DNA of 64,000 nucleotides from Magnaporthiopsis rhizophila (taxonomy: Eukaryota; Ascomycota; Sordariomycetes; Magnaporthales; Magnaporthaceae). The notes beneath the pieces were generated by a model. The model saw nothing but the letters and a program-made list of their open reading frames with translations, was not told the DNA's origin and made no database searches. The DNA is taken from the NCBI GenBank assembly GCA_003049465.1, contig PYSS01000022.1, positions 186,001-250,000 on the forward strand. The letters are read 5' to 3'. Position numbers and translations under genes: made by a program. This document shows, piece after piece, positions 63,645 to 64,000 of this stretch. Position 1 is the stretch's first letter. Every line of letters begins with the position of its first letter.

Positions 63645-64000
63645 ATGGAGTCGTCCGACGAGGACAAGAAGAAGGCGTCGGCTAACGACCCGTCGTCTCC
63701 GTCCACGGCCGAATCCCCGCCGTCGTCGTCGTTGGGCAAAGGCAACAAGCTCACCCAGCCCGTCCACCCGACCATGACGCCGGAGGAGGTGATGCACGAG
63801 CTGCGCACGATGCAGGAGCACGAGCACCGCTGCTACATGCACTTCATGTCGGTCTACCAGCCTGCAAACCGCCTCGGTCTCCAAACGTTGCTCCCGCCTC
63901 CTCCTCCTCCTCCTGCCGTGTCCCATGCGACGGGCCGCCCGGTCGACACGCTGCTGGGCCGCTTCAACCCGTACGGCAGAGACTACAAGCCACCACCCGG
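63645..64000 (+). CDS. Start of an unidentified gene, truncated by the window end
   Basis: An ATG at 63645 opens a frame that stays open for 118 codons to the window edge. It begins MESSDEDKKKASANDPSSPS, then MTPEEVMHELRTMQEHEHRC and YMHFMSVYQPANRLG, a Pro run from (CCT)n, and a Gly/Tyr/Pro end (LLGRFNPYGRDYKPPP). Composition (acidic and Ser/Pro-rich start, helical centre, strong GC at third positions) supports real coding. No family recognised. The 3' part is not visible. Confidence 0.6.
   Translation, partial: MESSDEDKKKASANDPSSPSTAESPPSSSLGKGNKLTQPVHPTMTPEEVMHELRTMQEHEHRCYMHFMSVYQPANRLGLQTLLPPPPPPPAVSHATGRPVDTLLGRFNPYGRDYKPPP

Noticed and set aside
1..64000. CRISPR arrays, rRNA genes, viral replicases or integrated viral genes
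   Set aside because: No direct-repeat/spacer arrays, no rRNA-like conserved blocks and no viral polymerase motifs were seen. A fungal nuclear origin makes CRISPR unexpected.

Overview
The window is nuclear DNA of a filamentous ascomycete, most likely a Sordariomycete of the Sordariales/Chaetomiaceae kind. The coding DNA is GC-rich. Genes carry short introns (about 55-140 nt, GTATGT/GTAAGT-type donors, CAG/TAG acceptors). The gene families are typical of these fungi: Swr1, a Clr5-domain protein, a PTH11-like membrane protein, cutinase, feruloyl esterase and tannase, two Dal5/Tna1-like permeases, CorA-like and C2H2 proteins. Several conserved fungal proteins have no name. Identifications rest on motif reading and family knowledge; no search was run.

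Left arm (1-18.2 kb): accessory and visibly decaying. It holds a PD-(D/E)XK nuclease-like fragment, a small acidic protein, and a conserved oxygenase-like protein broken by one TAG. It also holds a kinase-like/FTA2-like pseudogene, several multi-frame relics, an internally deleted tannase pseudogene and a Ty1/copia RNase H relic. Intact genes between them are an anion:cation symporter permease (4.55-6.56 kb), a six-cysteine secreted protein (7.1-7.4 kb), a single-pass membrane protein (8.4-9.4 kb) and a FAD monooxygenase (11.2-12.5 kb).

Middle (18.9-34 kb): a DNA glycosylase, a cutinase, a PTH11-like membrane protein, a Clr5-domain protein, two conserved unknowns (371 and 622 aa) and the complex I subunit NDUFB8. 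All are on the minus strand except the cutinase.

Right arm (34.4-64 kb): NDUFB8 and the 1949-aa single-exon Swr1 ATPase diverge from a 466-bp intergenic region. Then, all on the plus strand, come a second permease, a CE1 feruloyl esterase and a membrane-anchored tannase-family esterase. Together these could release and import ester-linked phenolic acids, which is an inference. After them come a C2H2 factor, a 40-N gap inside poly-C, a decayed secreted HNH-type nuclease, a CorA-like membrane protein, a minus-strand unknown, a 1059-aa unknown and the start of another gene.

Exon coordinates were assigned by eye from splice motifs and reading frame. Where totals are given, all exons sum to whole codons. 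No rRNA, tRNA or CRISPR feature was found. I see no convincing new multi-gene system. The best leads are the phenolic-ester cluster, the dying nuclease, the small cysteine-rich protein and the cluster of single-hit pseudogenes.
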